Positions 22,674 to 33,800 of a stretch of 64,000 nucleotides of DNA are shown piece after piece; the first letter of the stretch is position 1, and every line of letters starts with the position of its first letter. The notes beneath the pieces are model-generated. The model ran no database searches, was not told the origin of the DNA, and saw nothing but the letters and a program-made list of their open reading frames with translations. The translations under genes were made by a program, and so were the position numbers. Location: NCBI RefSeq assembly GCF_040712315.1, contig NC_134024.1, forward strand, positions 4,487,158 through 4,551,157, in the 5' to 3' direction. The DNA comes from Castanea sativa. Taxonomy: Eukaryota > Streptophyta > Magnoliopsida > Fagales > Fagaceae.

Positions 22674-25004
22674 TCAAGAATTGCTGGGAGGGGTCTTGTA
22701 TCCGTAGCAGCAAGGGGAACCAGCTTGGTCTGGCAGGCGTTTCAGCTTTCGACCCTCAAAATCTGAAAGAGAAAGAAATTAATGCCGAATAACTTCGAAA
22801 ATTGATTTCATAAATTCATAATAGATTTCCTGAGAAAATCATTTAGTATTAATAATTCTTGGGATACTGATATTACCTGATTTCACATTAATAGCAAACC
22901 CCACCTAAAATGAGGCAAGGCAGAGTTATTTATTTATTTATTTTTAATTTTAAATCAATAGTTATAATGGGAGATGGGGAATTTTGAGTTCTAGATGTGT
23001 TTTTGTGAAAACGTCAAAAATTGTCAATTAAACTACATGAATTTTTTTTTCTCTGAAAAAAGAAAAAGAAAAAATAACTGCATGAATTTTTGGGAGCCAA
23101 ACTAAAATAGCTTAATAGAATATAGGCGAATTAACTATTTTGATCCTTACATTCTAAGATCATAGTCAATTTAGTCTCTACATTTTTGTAGCAGTCAATT
23201 TAATTCCTATTATTTTATCTTGCAATTAATTTAGTCATTGCCGTTATCTCACTAACGGAATATGCTACACTTGAATGGCACACTTGGCAAACTTAGCTTA
23301 TGTGCCAAATAAAAATAATATTAAACAAATTTAATTCAAATTTTAATAATGTCATGTCAGCATTTAAATTTAAAAAAAAAAATTCTTAATTCTAAAGGAG
23401 AAAAGAAAAAAAAATTTGAACAAAAAAGAAAAAGCATAAACCCAAAGAAATAAAGAACATAAGAACCTGGACCCCGAAGATCAACATGAAGCCAGAAAAA
23501 TTAATTTCTCGATTTAAATTAAAATTTGAATTGAAGATTTGAAGGTCAAAGTATCAACTTTATTGGGTTTGCTGGTAACTCATAGCTTCTTGGATTGACT
23601 TTGCGAACGGTCGTGATTGAAAAAAATAAGAAGGAAAAAAAATAAAATTGTCCGAAGAGGAAATTCGAAGAAACGGTAAAGATTGAAGAGAGCATAAGTC
23701 AGATTGCTCAAGTGGGTCCACGAATTTCAGTGGAAATGGTTGATTTTCAAAAAGAAGTATTTGCAATCTATGAAAGAAGTAAGATTTCAAGCAAAACCAA
23801 AGCAAGAAAACCCAAATCAGAACAAAATACCCACATCGTGTAGCAGAGTGATGCATCGAATGGTTTTCTTCTTCCTAATTAATGGTTCAATATAACGAGC
23901 TGGCTTTCAAGGCAAAGGTCTTGTTTTGCTCTAAGTGAGTATGGGTGAGAGAGAGAGAGAATTAAACCGAACATGTTCTTGCAAAGATGACGTTGCCTTT
24001 GGATTTCTGGGTTATTTTTGTGTTTTGGAGAGTTGGTGGTTGGTAAATGCTCCTATGATATGTGTTTCGGTGTTGGTGTGTTTGGTTGCAAAGAAAATGC
24101 AGGAAAGTTGGAAACGTTTTTACAAATTTTTTTTCTTTAAAATTGAAAATTTATATTATTTTATTTTAAAAAAATTAAATGCTTACATGACATTATTTAA
24201 ATATTAAATAAATTTTTTTAATATTATTTTACTTGCCATGTGAGCTTAAGTGTGCTAAGTGTACAATCCGTTTGCCATGTAAACATATTCTGTTAGTGAG
24301 ATAATGGTAATAATTAGATTGATTGTAAAATGAAAATAAGAGGGACCAAATTGATTGCTAGAACAATGTAAGAACTAAATTAATTGTGAACCCAAAATGT
24401 AAAGGCCAAAATAATGTTTTCACCTAAAATATACTATATATCTAAAAATTTATTAGCAGTAGCATTATATATACACATTTACTAACGAGCATATACAATA
24501 TGTTTATGTTACTAATTAAAACAGCATCATCCACTTTCTCAAAAAAAAAAAAAAAAAATCATCGCCCAAAACCTATCTATTTCAAACCTACTGAAAAATC
24601 TTTCATATTTTGATTGTTTAAAACCTATCTAATTTTGTTCTCTTCTTTTTGCACATTTTGGCTGAGAGCTCACAATTTTTCCACTCTAATCCACCAAAAA
24701 AAATTTGGTTGATCAAATATTGTTAGAAAGAGCTATCTTTGACATTTTTTATTATAAAAAAAAAAAAAAAGAGAAGGAAATTAAGATTTTCTTCACCATT
24801 TGATCCACATTATCAACAAAAAAAATACAACTTTAACGTTTCTGAAAAATTAACAAATAGTATATAAAATCCAAGAATAAGGACAGATTAATTACTTGTC
24901 ACACCAAGCTTGGATGTCTCGGTTACTCCCCTTATTTCTGCTTTTGAGGCAGAGAGAAGCATCAAAATGAAGAGAACCACCGAAATGAACTTCTTAAAGG
25001 CCAT
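22674..25004 (-). CDS. Small secreted peptide precursor, copy A (two exons)
   Basis: Proposed CDS: complement of 24905-25004 joined to 22674-22762, giving 62 residues. Exon 1 (33 codons plus 1 base) encodes a start MAFKKF, a hydrophobic core (ISVVLFILMLLSASKA) typical of a secretory signal peptide with a likely cut near residue 22, then a short polar stretch. The donor reads G/GTGTGA and the acceptor CTTTCAG/AT, both phase 1. Exon 2 encodes EGRKLKRLPDQAGSPCCYGY and ends TPPSNS. The intron is 2142 bp, with a 1300-bp Mutator-like element inside. Exon 1, the intron phase and the promoter match copies B and C, but the exon 2 tail differs, with a Cys-Cys pair and a dibasic KLKR. I do not recognise the family; a secreted signal or defence peptide is an inference. 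Expression is untested. Confidence 0.5.
23125..24424. mobile_element. Mutator-like inverted-repeat element inside the gene A intron (1300 bp)
   Basis: The left end GGCGAATTAACTATTTTGAT and the reverse of the right end (GGTGAAAACATTATTTTGGC) pair. Similarity continues inward for roughly 230 bp (TTTAGT, ATTATCTCACTAACRGAATATG, GTGCC/TTGCCATG blocks). The flanks TAGAATATA (23116-23124) and TAAAATATA (24425-24433) are a 9-bp target duplication with one mismatch. The interior (23360-24120) holds open frames on both strands without a recognised domain, possibly a captured fragment. Confidence 0.7.
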
Positions 25005-25036
25005 TTTTATCGCACTTAGAAGCATATGTCTAGGAC

Positions 25037-25049
25037 TACATATATAGCC
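25037..25049 (-). promoter_or_regulatory. TATA box of peptide gene A
   Basis: CTATATATG on the minus strand, centred about 39 bp upstream of the ATG at 25004. The same spacing is found in copies B and C. An in-frame ATG at 25025 lies only about 18 bp after the TATA box, probably before the transcription start, which favours the ATG at 25004. Confidence 0.5.
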
Positions 25050-25662
25050 GAAGAGCATTTGCCTTTCATTTTCTTATCTCATTCAAAGTCTTCTTTGAAA
25101 TGTTTCTCAAAAAAAAAAAAAAATCTTCTTTGAATGGGTTAAGTAAAATTTTCAAAGTCATTCTTGCTCTGCATATAAAAGTCCTTCCTGTTCAAGAGCT
25201 TATGAAAAGCGATTTGATTAAATCAAAGATAAAAATAATTGGACTCCACTCCAGTCCCATTCATCTCTCTTTGGCATGTCTATTAAATATTAATGCTACA
25301 GATTAAGCGTTATTATAAAAATGTCAAAACACAAGGCCCAAGTCCATTGAGTTTACTTCAAGTTTATTCTATCAACACTACCCTTTTTCTTTTTCTTTTT
25401 TGTTGTAATACTTGTACCTTAAATAACATGCAAAAGAGCTTTAAGTGCCATCTACACCCTTAAAAAACTCCTACTACTAGAGTTATAAATGAAATAAATT
25501 GTTTATAAACATTTTAGACTCAACTTGAGAAAAATCTTGATCATGTTCATTTACATAGCAAATGAGTCAAATTCAAACCTAAGTTTAGGCTAGACTATTA
25601 AACAAATTAAGGCGAAGACATAATTATGTGTTCATGAACAAATTTTCACTATAAGACTTGAT

Positions 25663-25737
<75 letters not shown>

Positions 25738-25975
25738 GTTTATTTCATAGACCTAAAATTGGATTGTGTTGGGGTTCAAATGATAGCCGAGCGATAATGA
25801 TATAATTTGTAGTGTCTTATATTGGTTATTCAAATGTCATCTTTCGCTCCCCACAATCTAGCTATTTCAAAAAACAATGAAATATTGTGTAAATTTGTAA
25901 ATGAGTTCAACATATTCCAAATGATTATTTATAATCAATTAGTAATACAAATAGTTCATTTAGTAAAGTTATATA

Positions 25976-26010
<35 letters not shown>

Positions 26011-26180
26011 AATGTAAGATTTGCTTAATGTAATTTTTATAAGTTCATAAACAAATATCATTCCACCTGATGGACCAAGTTTTAATCCAAACCAATTTGA
26101 AGATCCTCCAACCCACTGCGTGGCAACTCAAATGTTTATCTATCTATTCTTTAGTAATATGACATATTCAATAATTATGT
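25050..26180. other. Intergenic AT-rich DNA with (AT)n microsatellites
   Basis: No gene is seen. (AT)n runs lie at about 25669-25735 (over 30 repeats) and 25980-26006. Confidence 0.6.
25669..25735. repeat. (AT)n microsatellite
   Basis: About 33 uninterrupted AT units, likely polymorphic in length. Confidence 0.95.
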
Positions 26181-26942
26181 TGTAAGTGTACAATTGCACC
26201 TGGACCCAAAGGCAATTATGGGCTCAGGCCCAACGAGCCTTAAACAATGAAATTTGTAGAGCGTGGGTTTGAAATCTAACTTAGAGGTAATGGGAACTTG
26301 ACAACAGGCTAAGGTGTGAAGATGCTTGTAAATAGTAGATGATAATTGCAAAAGGACCTCCTCGGACGTGAGCCGATGACCACTTCTATATCATTTCTCT
26401 TTCTCTTTTAAAGGTTACAATTATTAATTTCTTTCTTCGTAACTGACCGATCCTCCTTTACTTTGGCCTTCACCCCTTTTTAATACTTCTTCCCTTGATG
26501 CTTCATCCACGTGTTGCTCCAGTCTTCTCCCCCCTCCAGATATTTCTTCTCTTAGTGCTTTGAATAGTAACCAGAAGTTTCCGTTCTACTGTTCAGAGGT
26601 TACTTCCCCATTAATGCATCTAGGGAGGTAGGTGCAGAGTCTTTAATGTGGAGGTGGCAGCCTTTACCTATGATATTTTTCTAACACCGGTGTATCTACA
26701 AAGGTTCAGGGGTTCCCCCTTTTAACCAGCAGTCTTTCCGGAATTCCTCCTGGACCTTCATAGTGAATCTCCGAGCTCTCTTGGGTCTATCCGAGGAGAA
26801 TCTCACCCTCGGACGTGTCCTCAGACCCTCGGCGCATGGGCTGATTTGCGGTACTAATGGGTTCTTAATCTAAGAACAAGTCGGCCCACCTTGTTAGAGC
26901 CCAAAGGCCCAAATGCCTGCTTGGGTCCTTTTACTCCCTACA
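26181..26942. mobile_element. Solo LTR (762 bp)
   Basis: It starts TGTAAGTGTACAATTG and ends TTACTCCCTACA, so the ends are TGTA/TACA. Flanking pentamers TATGT (26176-26180) and CATGT (26943-26947) differ by one base. The body is GC-richer than its surroundings, with CCTCGGAC-type motifs at 26361, 26809 and 26823. There is no coding region and no second LTR. Confidence 0.65.
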
Positions 26943-27839
26943 CATGTAACTTGATTAAATGATTTATCAATTATGTGATTTAATTCATGTTGGTGGTCTT
27001 ATAAACTGCTACGTAATTGGTTGTAGGAAATTTCTCCAAACTGGCTTAGAAAAAAAAATATTTTTATTAATAATTATCTCAAATAATATAATTTTCAAGT
27101 ATTATTTATTAATATAAATTGGTAAAGGGGTGTAAACTAGAATTTGTTCAACAAGAAATAAATTAACCTTAAAGATATACTCTATTTGTTAATATAGATA
27201 TAAAGTGATGGGTTCAAACTCAATTCATATTTAAAACATAATTAACCTAAATGAATAATTCTAAAAGTATACATGCATTACCCTTAGCAGCACTAACTCA
27301 TGCCAATATACACCTCCATGTGTCCTTGATAAAGCCTTTAACTCATAAGTTTCAGTTAACTCTACTTATAAAATTTATTATCGAATAAAAAATTTAAAAT
27401 TCAAATATTGTCTATATAAAAAATTAATTAATATGCATGATAATAACAAATAATTATCATAAAGTTAAAATATAAAACATTTTCACATCAAAATAAAAAT
27501 TAAAGCCTATATGACCTGTTCTCATTGGAGACTGCTACCAGCCTACCACATTTCCTCGTTAACCAACCACTGCAAATATTTCTCCTTAAAGTTAAAGACT
27601 GTTTGACTACCGAGTGCCGTGAGTTGATTGAAAACCGGTGTCGGCATTAAACTTCAGTTGACATATAATAAATAAAACTAGGTTGACTGACTTTACTTTT
27701 GCAGATGCAATACAATTTTCCTCCCACTTAATTTGACCAACTTATGATGTGATAATTAAAAACTATATTAATTTATAAATTCAATCTTATAATTTTGTTT
27801 AATTTGATTTAATCGTTGTTATGACATAGGTAGTTCACT
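26943..27839. other. AT-rich intergenic DNA, nothing recognised
   Basis: No ORF, repeat boundary or RNA gene could be supported in this stretch. Confidence 0.5.
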
Positions 27840-29068
27840 TGTTAAGAACAAATATCATTTTTTTATGTAATTAACTAATCCTTTGACAAAACGCATTTTA
27901 CTTGTATTTAGATAAATTTAAGATGTATTTAATACTTCAAAGAACAAAAGTTCAAGTCCAAATATTGAAGCCATGCAAGTCTATCCAAGATTCAAGCTGA
28001 GAAAGTATTGATCATTAAAGCTCGACAGCTAGCATCTATCGAGATATGTGGAGTTGTTGAAGCTCGTGGCTCAACAACAGCTCGACAGAAGGTATCTGTC
28101 GAGGTTTAAGAAAAACAAAATTTCAAATCTATTTTGATTTCAATCCGTAGATATGTCTTTAGGCCTTCTTTTCTCATAACCCTAGACATATAAAAGGATT
28201 ATTTTAAGGGCTGTTAAAGTGAGCACAAGTTGTACAAGCATTGAGCAACGTCTGTTCAAGCAATTTGTGATCGGAGACAAAGTTTGCCCTAATTCATCTC
28301 TATTGTGAAGAAGCTGCTGTATTTGTGCACCATAGGGTTTTGTAACCGAGCATCTTTTTTATTCTTATCGTGTGAATGAATTGAAAAACTTTGCAGCCAA
28401 CATCTTTCTCAAGTTGGTTATTGAAGTTGCGTACTGGGATTCGTGCAATAGTTTAGTCTCGTACTGGGAGCCGTGTTTCAAAAGGAGAGATTGTCACTAC
28501 AGAACAAGTCCAATTGGGTATTGAGGTAAGGGTTCAACTGTAAGTTGGTAGAAGGTACTAGGATTCTTTTACCTGTAACCGCTTGTTTTGACAATAGTGG
28601 ATTCTCGGGAATGATGACCTTAAAATCACCCGGTGGAGTTTTTGCCTTAGAGGTTTTCTCCATACGTAAACAAATTATCGTGTCAATTTATTTTTCGTTG
28701 CACTTTTTTTGTTTGTGCTACCAAGCGTTTGCATGTTAAATTGATTAATTAATTAAACTTGGCTAATTAATCAAATTAATCCATCACAAGGGGTCAATAC
28801 TGGGATTCCTTTAGTTGTAATCGCTTGTTTTGATAATAATGGATTCTCGGGAGTGGTGACTTTAAAATCACCCGGGGGGTTTTTGAATTGGAGGTTTTCC
28901 CCATTTGTAAACAAATCATCATGTCAATTTATTTTCTGCTGCACTTTAGTTTATTGGTGATTTGTTTGTACTACCACGCATTTGCATGTTAAATTGATTG
29001 ATTAATTAAACTTGGCTAATTAATCAAATTAATCCATCATAAGGGGTCAATACATTTTTGGCCTATCA
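27840..29068 (+). mobile_element. LTR-like element related to the 5365-6349 solo LTR
   Basis: It begins TGTTAAGAACAAATAT and shares with the minus-strand LTR at 5365-6349 the sequence AATCCTTTGACAAAACG, TTACTTGTATTTGGAT-like, TTTAATACTT.AAAGAACA and the CTCGACAG/CTGTCGAG motifs. The right end (near 29068, ...CCTATCA) is a guess and no target duplication was found. The 3' part carries a tandem duplication. Confidence 0.5.
28545..29053 (+). repeat. Tandem duplication of about 250 bp at the end of the LTR-like element
   Basis: Both units contain ACTGGGATTC/ACTAGGATTC, TGTAAYCGCTTGTTTTGA, TGGATTCTCGGGA, AAAATCACCCGG, GCATGTTAAATTGAT and CAAATTAATCCATCA. They start near 28547 and 28797. The copies differ at roughly one base in ten. 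Confidence 0.8.
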
Positions 29069-29522
29069 ATTGTGTTACTTTAATTCATTTCGGTACTTCA
29101 AATTTCAATTTTATTAAACTCATGCTTTCCATTGGTTTCCCTCATAATCGTATTATTAGTGAATTTAAAATTTAATAAATTACATTTATTTTATTTTATT
29201 TTCAAAACTAAATTAGTTATTTTAGAGTATAGGACAGATATGACCAACGCTTTTTCTTAGATTGTTATAAGATTAGATTGTATAAGTGTGACTTATCCTT
29301 TTAAATCTTATTAAAAAAATTATTTTCTAATCTTCAAAGGACAAAAAAAATTATTGGGGAAATTTATAAATTAAAAAAAAAAAACTAATTTGATCAAAGT
29401 CAGTTATGAAATTTTTAAAAACTAGTCAAATCAATCACATGTATTATTTTTTACCAAGCGACTCTTCTTTATTTATTTTTTTTCCATCAATAGGGGCCAC
29501 ATCTATTTTTAAGAGAATAGGA

Positions 29523-29558
<36 letters not shown>

Positions 29559-30187
29559 GGGGTAGGGGGGAATTAAGCAAAAATATACACTTTACCTCAA
29601 CTAAGCATTTTTGTTTGGGTTCTACGGTCTAGACCTTGATGATTTTTTTGGGAACTAAATCATCATCGGCCGAAGACCATATCTATTTGGAGTTTGATTT
29701 CTGGGTAATTAGATTCACTTTGCCAATTTTTTTTAATTACTTTTTTCATAAGAGATGAAATTCATTAGAAATTACACAGTAAAGTATAAAAAAGGATCAA
29801 GGGAATCATAGATTACAAAATAATGTTTAACAAACGATTTATTTATAACTTTAGGGGTTAAGTATTACATTCAAAACTTCATCTTCATTAAACAGGTGAT
29901 ATTAACTCATCCTTTATTTGTGCAACACAACTATTCAGCTCCCCTCTCTTCTCTTTGCCCTTTATTATCTTATACTAATCTCCAATCCTTCCGAACCTCC
30001 AAACAATTAATTTTGTATTTTTGCTCACATAACCAGTTTAACATTAAATTTTACAAAAAATAATGAGAGTTTAAGGAAATTTTATAATGAAAGCAGTAGG
30101 TTTCAATTGTCTTCTTGATTTCATGGGTTGATTACTTAATTTTAAAGATTTGAAAGACATTCAATTGACCAAAAAAGTTTTAGGATG
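29069..30187. other. Intergenic DNA; right part belongs to segmental duplicate B
   Basis: Contains (GT)n at about 29529-29557. From about 29840 the sequence (TTTATAACTTTAGGGG-TTAAGT...AACTCATCCTT...GTGCAACACAA) matches 51500-51600 plus 53525-53660 and, less fully, 59940-60240. This marks the start of the duplicated segment that carries peptide gene B. No gene is seen. Confidence 0.55.
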
Positions 30188-30192
30188 GAACT

Positions 30193-30743
30193 TGATAAGG
30201 GTAAAACTAACATGACGGTATGGCTGAATTAATTACAATAAGGTGACGGGTTATATGACCCAGTGAGGACGGATGCGTAGTGGACGGATAAGAAGAATTC
30301 ATGCGTCGCTCTACAGGCTACCTCAAATCACGTTATGTGATTAGGGCTGACGTGGCCTTGAGTGTAATTCACGCCAACATAAATACAAGAATTCTTGCAC
30401 TACACGTTAGCCTTGATTGGAGGAATTTTATAAGGAAAGGAATTCTTGGAGGTATAAGAATGGAAAGAGATTTAATCATAAAAGGAAAGAACTTGGCGAT
30501 CAAGGGATGGAAGTTGACTCAACGCCCCTATAAATACATCAAAACCCCCATGATTCGAGGTACGCACATTTGACTCAACTCTGGCACTCTAGGGTTGTAA
30601 AGAAATTCTAACTTGACCTTCGGAGGGTTTTTGGCCGGCACCACACCGGTGCTCTCTTTTGGGTCTCTTTGTTTTCTCTTTGCAGGTGTAGGCTCGAGTT
30701 AGAGAGTGCTTGCAACTTATTGGTGATTTTTTCGGCATCATCA
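30193..30743 (+). repeat. 5' LTR (551 bp)
   Basis: It runs from TGATAAGGG to GGCATCATCA. It includes a TATA box (TATAAATA, 30529-30536), placing the likely transcription start around 30560, and a pyrimidine-rich TTTGTTTTCTCTTTGCAG near 30667-30685. Preceded by GAACT. Confidence 0.95.
30529..30536 (+). promoter_or_regulatory. LTR TATA box
   Basis: CCCCTATAAATACATC in the 5' LTR, identical in the 3' LTR (about 39871-39878). It would drive the genomic RNA. Confidence 0.65.
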
Positions 30744-30745
30744 GT

Positions 30746-30762
30746 TGGCGCCGTCTGTGGGA
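30746..30762 (+). promoter_or_regulatory. Primer binding site
   Basis: TGGCGCCGTCTGTGGGA starts two bases after the LTR end. The first nine bases (TGGCGCCGT) match the complement of the 3' end of plant tRNA-Asp, the primer used by several Tat/Athila-type elements. Beyond that the match is partial. Confidence 0.65.
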
Positions 30763-30802
30763 AACATTTAGCCTTTGCTCTATTCCTAAGACAAAAAGTT
30801 TC

Positions 30803-33800
30803 ATGGTACTCACCAGATCGATGGCGACAATCAACAATCAAGGCGAAGAACCGCATGCTACAGCGCTGGAAAGGCAAGTCCAAACACTTGCTGCGGCTGT
30901 CGAGCTCCTCACTAAGCAGAATTAGGACTTAGAAGAACAACTGCGACAAATGAATGCACATCAAAGTGCACCAGAGGAAGACCAGGAGGTCGCGAGCCCG
31001 GAGGGGAGAAACGCTGTCGGTCCTGAAGGCAGCACTGCACCGACTAGACCAGAGCGGCCGGAGACAAACCCGCCGTCTATCTCGGACTCCCTACTGCCTC
31101 ACATCGCGGCTGAGATGCAGCAGATGAGGGAACGTATGGACGTTATGATGAGCGCCTTGAGGGGACGAATATCAAGCGATTTGGACGACCTAGTCCACAG
31201 AACAGATTCGCCATTCACAACGCCCGTAACTTCGTGCCCCTTTCCTCCAAAATTTCGCATGCCAAACATCGAGAATTATGACGAATCCAAGGACCCTTTG
31301 GATCACTTGGAATCTTTCAAGACCCTGATGCATCTTCAGGGCGTGCCAGACGAAGTCATGTGCAGGGCTTTCCTCACCACGTTGAAAGGACCTGCAAGGG
31401 ACTGGTACAGTAGGCTGGCGCCTAACTCCATCAGCACTTTTAAGGAACTAGGCGCGCAGTTTGTATCCCACTTCATTGGGAGTCACCGGCATAAGAAATC
31501 CACTGCGTGTTTGTTGAACATCAGGCAGCGAGAAGGCGAGACCTTGAGATCATACCTCGACCGATTCAACAGAGAATCCCTCCAGATAGACGAGGTTGAT
31601 GACAAGATACTCGTGGCCGCATTCACGAACGGACTACGGAAGGGTAAGTTCCTGTTCTCTTTATACAAGAATGACCCAAAGACTATGTCCGACGTGTATT
31701 ACAGGGCAACAAAGTATATGAACGTAGAGGATGCCTTGCTTTCTAGAGAAGACAAGCCCAAAAAGAGGGAAAGGCCGGAAGATATGCAACCAGACGAGGG
31801 GCACAAAAGGGCAAGAACCGTAGAACGACGGAAGGATCGGCAACCCAAGCCGCCTACAGGAAGGTTTACGAACTTCACACCCCTCATCGCCCCAATTGAC
31901 CAAGTGTTGATGCAGATTAAGGACGAAGGAACTTTGACGTTCCCTGGCAAGCTAAAGGGAGATCCTAATAAGAGGCCAAGAGACAAGTACTGCCGCTTTC
32001 ATGGCGATCATGGTCACGATACGGCGGACTGCTATGACTTGAAACAGCAAATTGAAGCCCTCATTAGGCAGGGTAGGTTGCAGAGGTTCGTCAGGAAGGA
32101 AAGAACGGATCAAAACCATGAACAAAATCCCCGACGGGAAAACGAACGTCCCAGACCACCGGTAGCAGACATACGGATGATAATAGGGGGCAGTATTTTA
32201 GCAGGGTCGTCTAAAAAGGCCAGAAAGACCTATTTGCGGACGGTACAAAGCGTCCAGTCGACATGCTCCTCACCAGAAGGAACACGACGGAACAGCTCCA
32301 GCATCGAGTTTTCAGAAGAGGAGGCCCGGCGCCTTCACCACCCCCATGACGACGCGCTCGTGGTTAGCATACAGGCAGGGAACTTCAACATCCACTGAGT
32401 TTTGGTGGACAACGGGAGCTCGGCAGATATCCTTTACTACCCCGCGTTCTAGCAGATGGGGATTGCTAAAGAGCGCCTGATCCCAGCATGCGCGCCCCTC
32501 GTTGGCTTTGGAGGAACCCGAGTCTATCCTCTAGGATCCGTCACGTTGGCGGTGACGGTAGGAGACTACCCGCAGCAAATAATTAAGGATGTTTCCTTTC
32601 TCGTCGTTGATTGCTCCTCAGCATATAATGCCATACTCGAACGACCCACTCTCAATGCATGGAAGGCTGTCACCTCTACCTACCATCTGATGATCAAGTT
32701 TCCTACCGAATACGGAGTTGGAGAATTGCACAGAAATCAGGTGGCTACGCGGGAATGTTACGTGGCCATGATGGAGATGGATGACCATGTATAGGCAATG
32801 AACATCAAGGAACAGAGAACAGTAGCCGAACCCGTGGAGGAATTGGAGGAGGTACGACTAGATGATTCAAGGCCCGACCGAACCACCAGGATCGGAACCT
32901 CAGTCGACCAAACAGTTCGACATGCGCTCCTGTTATTCCTCAAAGAGAACCAAGACGTGTTCGCATGGAGCCATGACGACATGCCAAGGATAGATCCAAC
33001 AGTCATAGTTCACAAATTGAACGTCTCACCTTCTTTCTCTCCAGTTCGACAAAAGAAGCGTGTGTTCGCCCCTGAACGGGATCGAGCCGTGGCAGAGGAA
33101 GTGCAGAAGCTACGAGAAGCAAGCTTCATAAGGGAGGTGTACTACCCTGATTGGCTAGCCAATGTGGTGATGGTCAGGAAATCAAACGGGAAGTGGAGAA
33201 TATGTGTTGACTTCACGGATCTAAATAGAGCATGCCCTAAAGACAGTTACCCTCTCCCGCGCATTGACACCTTAGTAGACTCCACCGCAAGACATGAACT
33301 GTTGAGCTTCATGGACGCCTTCTCAGGGTATAATCAAATTAAATTGGATAAAACTGATCAAGAGAAAACATCATTTGTGACAAGCCAGGGGCTTTTTTGC
33401 TACAAGGTGATGCCGTTTGGGCTCTAGAACGCGGGAGCCACGTATCAACGATTAATGAACAAAATGTTCGCACACCAAATTGGCAGAAACATCCAGGTTT
33501 ACGTAGATGATATGTTGGTGAAAAGCGCAAAGGTGTCTGATCACCTGAGGGACCTCCAGGAGACTTTCAACACTCTTCGGACGTATAAAACGAAGCTGAA
33601 TCCAAGCAAATGCGCGTTCGGAGTTACCACTGGTAAATTCTTAAGATTCATGGTGTCCCAGCGGGGCATTGAAGTCAACCCAGAGAAAGTAAAAGCGATT
33701 ATGGAGCTATCTCCTCCAAGGACGGTGAAGGAAGTGCAAAGCCTGACAGGGAAGATAACAGCCTTAAATAGGTTCGTATCGAGAGCAACGGACAAGTGTC

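Noticed and set aside
24900..24905. Exon 1 of gene A read on into TGACAAG
   Set aside because: It would stop almost at once; the G/GTGTGA donor with a phase-1 acceptor at 22762 gives a longer product parallel to B and C.
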